In this document: piece after piece, positions 46,273 to 54,211 of the stretch | How the letters are laid out: each line of letters starts with the position of its first letter | Numbering within the stretch: the first letter of the stretch is position 1 | Assembly (NCBI GenBank): GCA_016715995.1 | Contig: JADJXF010000011.1 | Location: 124,001-188,000, forward strand | Length of the DNA: 64,000 nucleotides | Direction: 5' to 3' | Source: Flavobacteriales bacterium | GTDB lineage: Bacteria > Bacteroidota > Bacteroidia > Flavobacteriales_F > PHOS-HE28 | Notes under the pieces: model-generated | Databases searched by the model: none | What the model was told of the DNA's origin: nothing | Seen by the model: only the letters and a program-made list of their open reading frames with translations | Translations under genes and position numbers: made by a program

Positions 46273-47394
46273 ATGACCCTTCCGCCTCATCTTCACGCCG
46301 TGAGAAGCACGCTCTTCCTCTTCGTCTTACTTCCTATCGGGTCATTGGCGCAAAGCCTTTCGCCGGTCTTGCTCACCACCTTGCCCAGTCCACTGGACGA
46401 GACAAGCGCCTTGATGCGTGTGGAAGGCGAACTCTGGACCATCCTCGATAGCGGTAACCCGCCCGCACTCTACGCGATCGATCCCGGAACCGGCGCAGTC
46501 ACCCGCACGCTTCAGCTCACAGGGGTGACCAACGTCGATTTCGAGGCGCTCACCACCGATGGCTTGTGGGTGTATGTGGGGGACTTCGGCAACAACTCCG
46601 GTTCGCGCACCAACCTCCGCATCCATCGCTTCCCACTGTCCGTCCTGCTGGATCCGGATGCGACCGAGGCGGCGGTGGAGACCATAGGCTTCTCCTACTC
46701 CGACCAGACCGAGTTCACTCCGGCCTTCGACGCCACCAACTTCGATTGCGAAGCCATGGTGGCCGTTGACGATAGCCTCTTCCTTTTCACTAAGCGGTGG
46801 CTCGATGGCCAAACGCGGCTCTATGCGTTGCCCGCAGAGCCCGGCACGCATGTGGCGCAGGCGCGCGGCAGCTTTAATGTGCAGGGCCTGATCACCGATG
46901 CGGCGCTGGATGCTGAAGGCGGCCTGGTGCTATTGGGGCATATTGCGGCATCCTTCGTTTGGCGGTTCTCCGGCTTCCCGGGACATGCATTCTTCGATGG
47001 TGGTGCTGAGCGCCTGGAGACCAATCTCATGTTGCACCAGACCGAAGGAATCGCGTGGACCGGACCGGGTGAGGTGTGGATCACGAACGAAACAGGCTTC
47101 GGCAATCAGTCCTCGCTCTGGCGTCTCGACCTTGACATGACAGTGGGAGAACGAGTCGAGCGCTTGCCCGGATTCGCGATATGGCCGCAACCGGCATCAG
47201 AGAGCATCCGGTTCAACGGGCTTAGGGCCGGTGCCCTTGTGCGTGTGCTGGATTCTCGTGGTGCGCAAGTCCTTCATCAACGCATCCCAGGAAACACCGC
47301 CATCGATGTCTCCCGCTTACCGGCAGGTCGGTACGAGGTTCTGGTGGAAGATGGGCAGAGCATGCAACGATTGCCACTCATCATCGCACGCTGA
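46273..47394 (+). CDS. secreted protein of unknown function with T9SS sorting domain
   Basis: A 373-residue exported protein. The signal peptide (STLFLFVLLPIGSLAQ) ends near residue 26. The body has a propeller-like run of short strands with repeated D-G-L/V-x-V-x-x-x-x-N patterns (TDGLWVYVGDFGNN, FDCEAMVAVDDSLFLFTKR) and the N-x-D-F-E-A motif seen in SdiA-regulated/esterase-like propellers. The last about 70 residues (AIWPQPASESIRFNG to PAGRYEVLVEDG) are a type A T9SS domain. I do not recognise a catalytic site. The gene is divergent from the M1 peptidase and ends 2 bp from the convergent small exported protein. Confidence 0.75.
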   Translation: MTLPPHLHAVRSTLFLFVLLPIGSLAQSLSPVLLTTLPSPLDETSALMRVEGELWTILDSGNPPALYAIDPGTGAVTRTLQLTGVTNVDFEALTTDGLWVYVGDFGNNSGSRTNLRIHRFPLSVLLDPDATEAAVETIGFSYSDQTEFTPAFDATNFDCEAMVAVDDSLFLFTKRWLDGQTRLYALPAEPGTHVAQARGSFNVQGLITDAALDAEGGLVLLGHIAASFVWRFSGFPGHAFFDGGAERLETNLMLHQTEGIAWTGPGEVWITNETGFGNQSSLWRLDLDMTVGERVERLPGFAIWPQPASESIRFNGLRAGALVRVLDSRGAQVLHQRIPGNTAIDVSRLPAGRYEVLVEDGQSMQRLPLIIAR

Positions 47395-47396
47395 AC

Positions 47397-47738
47397 TCAC
47401 TCCGTGATCGCAGGGTCCGGAGCATGAAGCATCACCACTTCCAGCTTGCGGTAAGCGTACTTGCCCTTCAGACTCACTCTGCTGGCATCGCCTTCATCAG
47501 CCGTGCCGAAGAGCAGCACATCCAGATTCTCGTCCGCGATGCTCTTCAACTCGGCGTATTGCGCACGGAATAGCTCCTTCAGCTTCGGTTTGGTCATGGC
47601 CTCCGTGGTCTCGATCAGCGGAGTGATGTACACCGTTGGCCCGTTGCGCCAGTTGCCGATGGCGTGGGCGTAAATGGTGTTCTGCGCAGCGGCGCCCAGG
47701 CCAATGGCGAGGAGGGCGATGGTGAGAAGGTGTTTCAT
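47397..47738 (-). CDS. small exported protein of unknown function
   Basis: A 113-residue protein with a clear signal peptide (HLLTIALLAIGLGAAAQ, about residues 3-19) and a mature part of about 94 residues. The mature part has two predicted strands (TVYITPLIETTE; AYRKLEVVMLHAP) around a charged helix (KPKLKELFRAQYAELKSIA). I do not recognise a family. It lies downstream of, and on the same strand as, the GH20 gene but with an 87-bp gap. Confidence 0.6.
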   Translation of the reverse strand: MKHLLTIALLAIGLGAAAQNTIYAHAIGNWRNGPTVYITPLIETTEAMTKPKLKELFRAQYAELKSIADENLDVLLFGTADEGDASRVSLKGKYAYRKLEVVMLHAPDPAITE

Positions 47739-47825
47739 GGTAGGATGGGTTTTCACGCCTGACTTTGTGAGCTGTCACTCCGGCCTTGAGCCGAGAATCT
47801 CACCAATCATTCGCAAAGATCATTC

Positions 47826-50102
47826 CTACCTCACTTCAATCTCATCCAGGAACATCCACGCCGGGTTGCCCGCGCCGGGATAGCCCTCGGGGATGGTGCC
47901 GGGGTGTTTCACCGCGATGCGCACGTAGCGCACCTTGCCAGCTTGCTCCACGCCGAATGCAACCCGACCGGCCTTCGTTTTCTGTTGGTGTGAGCCCCAC
48001 AAGGTGAAGGTCTTTCCATCGCTGCTTGCGAAGAAGGCGACCGCTTCGGGCATATGGATCCAGCTGTAAGTCTCGTTGAGCGCACCGATGGCGATGCGCG
48101 AGATGTCCTGCACGCTGCCCAGATCCACCGTGATGGTGACGCTCTCGCGCCAGCCCAGCCATTCGGTGTTCACGCGCTTCTCTTGCGCGGTGATGCCATC
48201 CACCAAGGTGAAAGCGCCGCCTTCGTTGTAGCGCTCGTTGGGTGGAACGCTGAGGGTGATGGGACGGGCGGTGGCGAGGTTGAAGTTGAATTTCCTCACA
48301 GCAACGGGATAGCTCTTGCCTTGGGCTCTTGTCTCAGTTTGAATTCGCGCTTCAATCGTGCAGGAGCGACCAATGTCGATGGTATCCGTAGTTCCTCCGC
48401 CCCCAAGGGCCATTCCATTCTCGTTGTAAATCCTCCAGGTAATGTCAGTGTGTTGACCTTCTAGAGCAGCTAATGCGTCGATGTGGATCAAGCCAACACT
48501 ATCTCCCTGAGACGGAACAATTCGCACTTGATATAAGCTCTTGCTCACATTCACTTTCATCTTCTCCAACCTCGGGAACTCCTTCTCCAATCGCTTGATG
48601 AAATCCTTCTCATCCCGTTGCTCTTTCGGCGTCCATAGCACTTCGGCAAGCGCGAGCATACGCGGTACAGCCATGTATTCGACGTGCTCCGGCGTAAGGA
48701 TGTACTCCGTCCAGACGTTGCCTTGCGCGCCGAGGATGTACTTGTGGTCTTCGGGCTTGAGCTCGGCGGGGATGGGCTCGTAGCTGTACACCTTCTGCAA
48801 GGTGGTGTACCCCCCGAAGGCCAACGGTTCGTTCGCAGGGTCGCCCTGGTAGTGGTCGAAGTAGCAATGGCTTCCTGGGCTCATCACCACGTTGTGCTTC
48901 TGCTTCGCAGCCGCAACACCGCCCTCGGTTCCGCGCCAGCTCATCACTGCCGCGTTGGGTGCCAGACCGCCTTCCAGGATCTCGTCCCAGCCGATGATCT
49001 TCCGGCCACGGCTGTTCACGAACTTCTCGATGCGTTGGATGAAGTAGCTCTGCAGCTCGTGCTCGTCCTTCAAGCTTTCGGACTTCATGCGTGCCTGGCA
49101 TTTCGCGCAAGTCTTCCAACGCTCCTTCGGGCATTCATCACCACCGATGTGGAGGTACTCGCCGGGGAAGAGCTCCATCACTTCAGTGAGCACATCTTCG
49201 AGCATGGTGAACACGCTGTCGTTGCCCGCGCAGAACACGTCGTCGAAGACGCCCCAGCCCTTCTGCACTTCATAGGGACCGCCGGTGCAGCCCAAGTGCG
49301 GGTAGCTCGCAAGCGCTGCCATGGCATGCCCCGGCATCTCGATCTCGGGCACCACGGTGATGTGCCTCGCCGCTGCGTAGGCCACCACCTCGCGGATCTG
49401 TTGCTGCGTGTAGTAGCCTCCAAACGGTATGCTGTCGTACTCGCGCCTGCTGTACGGTCCCACTTGGCTGCCGCTTCGCCACGCGCCTATCTCGGTGAGC
49501 TTCGGGTATTTCTTGATCTCGATCCGCCAGCCTTGGTCTTCGGTGAGGTGCCAGTGGAAGCGATTCATCTTGTAGCGCGCCAGCAGGTCGATATACTCCT
49601 TCACGAATTCTACCGGGAAGAAGTGGCGGCAGACATCGAGGTGCATGCCCCGCCAACCGAAGCGCGGCCAGTCGGTGATGGTGAGGCAGGGGAGGGAGCC
49701 GGACTCGCGGCTTTGCTCCAGGAGCTGGATGAGCGTGCGGCTCCCACGGAAGAGGCCGGCTTCGCTTGTCGCAGTCACGCCGATGCCATCGGGCTTAACA
49801 TGAACCATGTGCCATTCTTCCGGCAGAAGCGTGTCTGGTTGAATCAAGTTGAAGCCGATGCGCAAGGGGAGGAGGCACTCCATCTGCTTCGGCGGCTGAA
49901 GGGGAATGAGTTCCGCTTGCAGCAGGTCGAAAAGCTCCTTGGAGGCAGACTGGCTCACTTCCACCTGCCAGGGGCAGAGCAGATTGCACTGGCCCTCGTC
50001 CAGCCTGATTTCTACAGGTTGGGGGATGAGGTGCTGCGCCTGCGGTGATTGCGCCAAGGCGCTGGTGGCCAAAAGGAAGAGCAGGGGAGAGGCGAAGCGC
50101 AT
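47826..50102 (-). CDS. beta-N-acetylhexosaminidase, GH20
   Basis: A 758-residue exported enzyme. Signal peptide (ASPLLFLLATSALAQ, about residues 4-18), then an N-terminal GH20b domain and the (beta/alpha)8 catalytic domain with WRGMHLDVCRHFF, FHWHLTEDQGWRIEI and the catalytic Asp-Glu pair in LHIGGDECPKERW (about residues 325-337). The C-terminal third carries an F5/8-type (discoidin) carbohydrate-binding domain (VDLGSVQDISRIAIG to KVRYVRIAVKHPG). It would release GlcNAc or GalNAc from chitin oligomers or glycoproteins. Bases about 48290-48560 are AT-richer than the rest. Confidence 0.93.
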   Translation of the reverse strand: MRFASPLLFLLATSALAQSPQAQHLIPQPVEIRLDEGQCNLLCPWQVEVSQSASKELFDLLQAELIPLQPPKQMECLLPLRIGFNLIQPDTLLPEEWHMVHVKPDGIGVTATSEAGLFRGSRTLIQLLEQSRESGSLPCLTITDWPRFGWRGMHLDVCRHFFPVEFVKEYIDLLARYKMNRFHWHLTEDQGWRIEIKKYPKLTEIGAWRSGSQVGPYSRREYDSIPFGGYYTQQQIREVVAYAAARHITVVPEIEMPGHAMAALASYPHLGCTGGPYEVQKGWGVFDDVFCAGNDSVFTMLEDVLTEVMELFPGEYLHIGGDECPKERWKTCAKCQARMKSESLKDEHELQSYFIQRIEKFVNSRGRKIIGWDEILEGGLAPNAAVMSWRGTEGGVAAAKQKHNVVMSPGSHCYFDHYQGDPANEPLAFGGYTTLQKVYSYEPIPAELKPEDHKYILGAQGNVWTEYILTPEHVEYMAVPRMLALAEVLWTPKEQRDEKDFIKRLEKEFPRLEKMKVNVSKSLYQVRIVPSQGDSVGLIHIDALAALEGQHTDITWRIYNENGMALGGGGTTDTIDIGRSCTIEARIQTETRAQGKSYPVAVRKFNFNLATARPITLSVPPNERYNEGGAFTLVDGITAQEKRVNTEWLGWRESVTITVDLGSVQDISRIAIGALNETYSWIHMPEAVAFFASSDGKTFTLWGSHQQKTKAGRVAFGVEQAGKVRYVRIAVKHPGTIPEGYPGAGNPAWMFLDEIEVR

Positions 50103-50197
50103 CGGGGTAAAGTTCGGTGAGGCGACCGCATTGCTGGTCCAAGGCAAAAGCGCATCTTTGCGGCCCCAATTCCGGGGACCAAACCAACAACCGCGAC

Positions 50198-50782
50198 ATG
50201 CCAACTCGCATCCGCCTTCAGAGGAAAGGCAAGAAAGGCCGGCCCTACTACCACTTGGTGGTGGCCGATTCCCGCGCTCCGCGCGACGGGAAGTACATCG
50301 AACGGATCGGTGCCTATGATCCCAACCAGAACCCCGCGTTCATCGAGATCGACCGGGAGAAGTGCCTGAATTGGCTCCAGAAAGGCGCCAGCCCCAGCGA
50401 CACCTGCCGCGCGATTCTGAGCTACTCGGGTGTGGTGTACAAGAACCACCTGCTCAACGGGGTGAAGAAAGGCGCCTTCGCGCAAGAGGAGGCCGACCGC
50501 CGCTTCGATGCCTGGTTGAACGAGAAGAACGCCAAGATCGAGGCGAAGCGCAGCACATTGGAATCCGGTAAGACAGACGCCGAGAAGGCCCGCATCGCCG
50601 CTGAAGTGAAGAAGGCTGAGGCGATGGCCGCGAAGCTCAGCGCCAAGCTGGCTGCTTCCGCTGCTGCCGAAGTCGCCGCACCAGCCGCTGAGGAGGCCCC
50701 TGCCGAAGCTGCCGCAGAGGTTCCCACCGAAGCTCCCGCTGAAGCCGCCTCCACCGAAGGTGAAGCCCCGGTCGCGGAGTAA
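50198..50782 (+). CDS. rpsP: 30S ribosomal protein S16 with Ala/Glu-rich tail
   Basis: A 194-residue protein. Residues 1-80 are a standard S16: PTRIRLQRKGKKGRPYYHLV, ADSRAPRDGKYIERIGAYDP and the W-L-x-x-G-A segment. Residues about 90-150 are a charged helix, and about 155-194 are almost only Ala, Glu, Pro and Thr. Bacterial S16 is usually 80-100 residues; long tails are common in Bacteroidota. The usual neighbours rimM and trmD are absent. A strong intrinsic terminator begins 16 bp after the stop. Confidence 0.96.
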   Translation: MPTRIRLQRKGKKGRPYYHLVVADSRAPRDGKYIERIGAYDPNQNPAFIEIDREKCLNWLQKGASPSDTCRAILSYSGVVYKNHLLNGVKKGAFAQEEADRRFDAWLNEKNAKIEAKRSTLESGKTDAEKARIAAEVKKAEAMAAKLSAKLAASAAAEVAAPAAEEAPAEAAAEVPTEAPAEAASTEGEAPVAE

Positions 50783-50797
50783 ACACGCTATGTATCA

Positions 50798-50837
50798 GAA
50801 GCCCTGTCCGCCGAAAGGAGGACGGGGCTTCTTGTTT
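50798..50837 (+). terminator. intrinsic terminator of rpsP
   Basis: Arms GAAGCCCTGTCC (50798-50809) and GGACGGGGCTTC (50820-50831), 12 pairs with one G-T wobble, a 10-base loop and a TTGTTT run after it. Confidence 0.8.
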
Positions 50838-50891
50838 CTATCCGCAGATGTCACAGACGAATACGGCGCATGCGGATCTTTTCTGCCTACG

Positions 50892-51438
50892 TCAATCTGA
50901 GTCATCTGTGGACGATCTCCTCTTGCTCTGCGGCTTGGCATCCGGCCCTTTGCCCACTTGGAAGTTTCCCGCTTCAGAACGCCGGAGAAGTTCCGCGATC
51001 CGTTTGGCCTTGGTGGGCGCTGTCTTCGCGCTGCGCACCCAGTAGCACATGCTGCGTTGCATGCCGGGGGTGAGCTTGTCCCATGCGGCTTTCATCTCCG
51101 GAATGAAGTCGAGCGTCTCGGCCAGTTCCTCCGGGACGTTGATGCGGTCGGGCTCGGGGTCGAGCCAGAGTTCGATGCGCACCATGTCGCCAGGTTTCTT
51201 GATGCCGGCTTGTCTTCGCAGGTCGCCGCCCATCACGATGATGTGGTAGCCGCTCTTCGCAGGCATCAGTGCCCTGTCCGCAGGCACCCCATTGATCCCC
51301 GTCTTCACGCGCACTCGCTGCGCTTGCCGAACAGTTCCTTCACATCGTGCGGGAACTCCACGAACTCCACGCGAAACGGCCGGTCATGCGCTCCATGGGG
51401 GCGGTGAACTTCCAGATTTGCTTGGGCTTCTTTGCCAT
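50892..51438 (-). pseudogene. DUF1905/YdeI-like (OmpD-associated) protein, two frame breaks
   Basis: From ATG 51438 the frame reads KKPKQIWKFTAPM, then breaks. Adding one base near 51393 restores GAHDRPFRVEFVEFPHDVKE, and adding one near 51315 restores LFGKRSEVRVKTGINGVP and runs to the stop at 50892. The full product would be about 182 residues: an N-terminal DUF1905 barrel (GDMVRIELWLDPEPDRI) and a C-terminal YdeI helical domain (PEMKAAWDKLTPGMQRSMCYWV). This family is linked to bacteriocin protection. It follows the SUI1 gene by 5 bp. Two losses in one short gene could be read errors or real decay. Confidence 0.75.
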
Positions 51439-51443
51439 GACGA

Positions 51444-51767
51444 TCAGCCGCCGGCTTTCTTGGCCTTATAGCCTTTCTCGGTGAGGAAGGCCAGCACCTT
51501 GTCGCGGTGGTCTCCCTGCAGCAGGATCACGCCGTCCTTGGTGTTTCCTCCCACGCCGCACTTGCTCTTCAACGCGCGGCCGAGGTCGTCGAGGTCTGCC
51601 TGCTTGCCAACGAATCCCACGACGCGCGTCACCTCCTTGTTCCCTTTCAACCGGTCCAGGTGGATGCGGAGGTCCTGCTGGTCAGGCGTCGCAGTCGGAA
51701 GACCTGAGCCTTTCGGCCCGCTCGAATAAACCAGCTCGCCAAAGGAGTTGAGGGTGCGCTTCTTCAT
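51444..51767 (-). CDS. SUI1/eIF1-family translation factor (YciH-like)
   Basis: A 107-residue protein of the SUI1 fold: DLRIHLDRLKGNKEVTRVVGF, then ALKSKCGVGGNTKDGVILLQGDHR (trimmed) and the C-terminal FLTEKGYKAKK. Bacterial members resemble eukaryotic eIF1 and may tune start-codon choice; the role is not firmly known. ATG 51767 is used rather than an in-frame start 18 bp upstream. The YdeI-like gene begins 5 bp after its stop. Confidence 0.88.
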   Translation of the reverse strand: MKKRTLNSFGELVYSSGPKGSGLPTATPDQQDLRIHLDRLKGNKEVTRVVGFVGKQADLDDLGRALKSKCGVGGNTKDGVILLQGDHRDKVLAFLTEKGYKAKKAGG

Positions 51768-51830
51768 GGAATGCGAAGTAACCACGGAGACACAGAGGAC
51801 CTCGCGCCTTAACGGCCAAGCAAACGGCGC

Positions 51831-52808
51831 TCAGAAAGCAAAACGGAGGCCCGCGCTGATCACGAAGTGCCGGGTCAGCCCATCGGGCCGTGCCTCGCGC
51901 ACGATCACCGGCGAGCCGAAGGAGGCTTCCAGCGCCCAAGCATCGCTGAGGGCGTAGCGCGCATCGGCCGTGATGTTGAGTGTGAGGCCGTCGGAACCTT
52001 CGACATCGCGGCGCACAGGAGGTGAGGACTCGAAGAAGTTGGGGGGGCTGTCGATTTCGAGGCGGCTATCCAATCCGAGGTGATAGATGCCCAGCAGGCC
52101 AGGTTGGAGCGTGAGGCGCTTGATGGGAATGGCGTATTGGACCCGAGCCACGGCATCGTTGGCCCGCTCCAGTGCGAAGGACTCGAAGTAGCCCTGCGCC
52201 TCTGGAACATCCTGCCAGTACCGATGCAGGAAAGTGCTCTGGTTGTCCTGCTTCAGCACATGCTGGTAGGCGATGGTACCGGTCCAGCGTTTGTGGCGAT
52301 ATTGAGCGCCGAGCAAAAGGTCCGTGGTACCAAGGCCTACTTGGTAGGGCATGGGCAATGGGTGCGAGGTCGGACCGTAGGTGGCTTGATTGAAGTTGGC
52401 GGGACTGAACCTGCCCGTGGGTAAGCGCACACCAGTGATAGCAGTGAGATTGCGATCGCTTTGCTTGATGAACGCATAGCTCAGCGTCGTCACCATGTCG
52501 CCCATGCCGCTGTTGTCGCCGAGGTTGCCGCTGGCGCTGATGTAGGGCACCTTCAACTGGAGCGAGAGCCGATTGGTGATGCCGAGGCTAATCTCTGGCT
52601 GCACCTGCACGATCACCACATCCTGCTCGCCCACGGCATAACTGAACATGAGACGCGCGAAGTGGCGCGGCTCCTTCGCATCGGCGCTATCTGTGCCCAT
52701 GGCGATCTGGCCCATAGGACCCGCGGTGCATACACCGGCATCGCTGCACCCTTGTGCCAGCGCGCGATGAATTGTCAGGAGGCCGAGGAGTAGGAGGATA
52801 ATCCGCAT
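51831..52808 (-). CDS. outer-membrane beta-barrel transporter-like protein
   Basis: A 325-residue protein with a signal peptide (IILLLLGLLTIHRALA, about residues 3-18) and a Cys-rich start to the mature part (CSDAGVC). It then runs as amphipathic beta-strands with aromatic ends (VVIVQVQPEISLGITNRLSLQLKVPYIS trimmed; DLLLGAQYRHKRWTGTIAYQH) and finishes in a terminal phenylalanine (LRFAF), as outer-membrane barrels do. It resembles the phenol-degradation MetA-type porin group only in outline; its cargo is unknown. It is divergent from the DegT gene, whose -7 element lies 85 bp away. Confidence 0.65.
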   Translation of the reverse strand: MRIILLLLGLLTIHRALAQGCSDAGVCTAGPMGQIAMGTDSADAKEPRHFARLMFSYAVGEQDVVIVQVQPEISLGITNRLSLQLKVPYISASGNLGDNSGMGDMVTTLSYAFIKQSDRNLTAITGVRLPTGRFSPANFNQATYGPTSHPLPMPYQVGLGTTDLLLGAQYRHKRWTGTIAYQHVLKQDNQSTFLHRYWQDVPEAQGYFESFALERANDAVARVQYAIPIKRLTLQPGLLGIYHLGLDSRLEIDSPPNFFESSPPVRRDVEGSDGLTLNITADARYALSDAWALEASFGSPVIVREARPDGLTRHFVISAGLRFAF

Positions 52809-52892
52809 GGATGGTGGGCAGGACTGTTGGGGAACGCTGTCTGGCAGTGTTTCGTGCGTGTGTCGCACGTCCATGCACTTCCTGACCCCGGC

Positions 52893-52900
52893 TACATTTG
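52893..52900 (+). promoter_or_regulatory. -7 promoter element TACATTTG of the DegT aminotransferase gene
   Basis: Exact TANNTTTG match, 20 bp before the ATG at 52921. Confidence 0.55.
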
Positions 52901-52920
52901 ACGCCTCAACAGAGCGCAAC

Positions 52921-54125
52921 ATGCCCGGCACGGAGCTTTTCGGCGAAGAGGAGAGGAAGGAAGTGATGGACGTCCTGAGCACGGGCGTGCTTTTCCGGTA
53001 CAACCACGATGCCCAGCGCAAGGGCCAATGGAAAGCGAAGGAATTCGAGGCGGAGATCGCGAGGTTCACCGGTGCGAAGCACGCGCTGGCGGTCAGCAGC
53101 GGCAGCACAGCCGTAAGCGCCATGCTCGCGGCCTGTGGCGTGGGCTATGGCGATCACGTGATCGTGCCGCCCTTCACCTTCGTGGCCACGATTGAGGCGG
53201 TGCTGATGGCGGGGGCCATCCCGGTCTTTGCCGAGATTGACGAAACGCTCTGCCTCAGTGCTGAGGGAATCCGCAACGCCGTCACCCCGAAGACCAAGGC
53301 CGTGCTTCTGGTGCATATGTGTGGTGCAGCGGCCGATCTGGATGGCATCATGGCCGCGTGCAACGAGAAGAACGTCATGCTGATTGAGGATACGGCCCAA
53401 GCGCTCGGCGCCACATACAGGGGCAAGCACCTCGGCCTCTTCGGGAAGATGGGGAGCTTCAGCTTCGATTTCTTCAAGATTGCCACCTGCGGGGAAGGAG
53501 GCGTGATCATCACGGACGATGAGCAACTGATCAAAAGCGCCGAATACCTCAGCGACCACGGCCACAACCATGAAGGTGACAACCGCGGCATGGAGCAGCA
53601 CCCGATTATGGGCACCAACTTCCGCATCGGCGAGATCAACGCCGCCATCGGCCTGGCCCAGTCGCGGAAGCTAGCCCGGATGGTGGCAGCGCAACGAGCC
53701 CACAAGGCGTGATCCAGGCCCGATTGAGCAGGATTCCAGGACTCGGCTTCCGGAAACAATGCGACGATGCTGGAGATAGCGCGACCTTTTTCCATCTGTT
53801 GCTGCCAACCGCCGAGGCCGCGCTCGCCCTCCACAAGGACTTGGCTGCGCAAGGCATCGGCACCATGTACTGGTTCAACAACATGTACCACTACATCAAG
53901 CAGTGGGACCACGTGAAGGACTTGCGAATGCCTTACAGGATGGTGGCCCATGAGCTCGGTCTGCCGCAGGATCTGAAAACACTGAAGTTCCCCAAGAGCG
54001 ATGCTGTCTTGAGCCGACTGGTGAGCTTCAATATCCGCGTGACCTGGACCGAGACGGAATTGGAGGGATTGATCGCCAAGGTTGAGACGGCTGTCAAACG
54101 TGTGATGGGGAGTGTCCCTGTCTGA
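52921..54125 (+). pseudogene. DegT/DnrJ/EryC1-family aminotransferase, frame-broken near 53708
   Basis: Two frames form one PLP-dependent enzyme of about 401 residues. The N-terminal part has GTELFGEEERKEVMDVL, AVSSGSTAVSAML, PPFTFVATIEAVL and the PLP Lys in FDFFKIATCGEGG (about residue 190), and stops at TGA 53712. Inserting one base near 53708 continues HKA-VIQARLSRIPG into the second frame, which runs to 54125. Such enzymes transfer an amino group to keto-sugars in surface-glycan pathways. No sugar cluster surrounds it. As sequenced it cannot make the full protein; a base loss in the read is likely. Confidence 0.88.
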
Positions 54126-54196
54126 TTGGGAGGAAGCAAGGTGAGTTGAGAGGAGACATGAATCATGTACTCGACGAGTGATTAGAGATATGTAAC

Positions 54197-54211
54197 TTTA
54201 CATAATGTAAA
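54197..54211. repeat. perfect palindrome in the convergent intergenic region
   Basis: TTTACAT-A-ATGTAAA, 7 of 7 pairs, in an 85-bp AT-rich gap between the DegT gene and the convergent epimerase gene, directly touching the epimerase stop codon. It is AT-rich, so a weak terminator or a protein-binding site are both possible. Confidence 0.5.
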
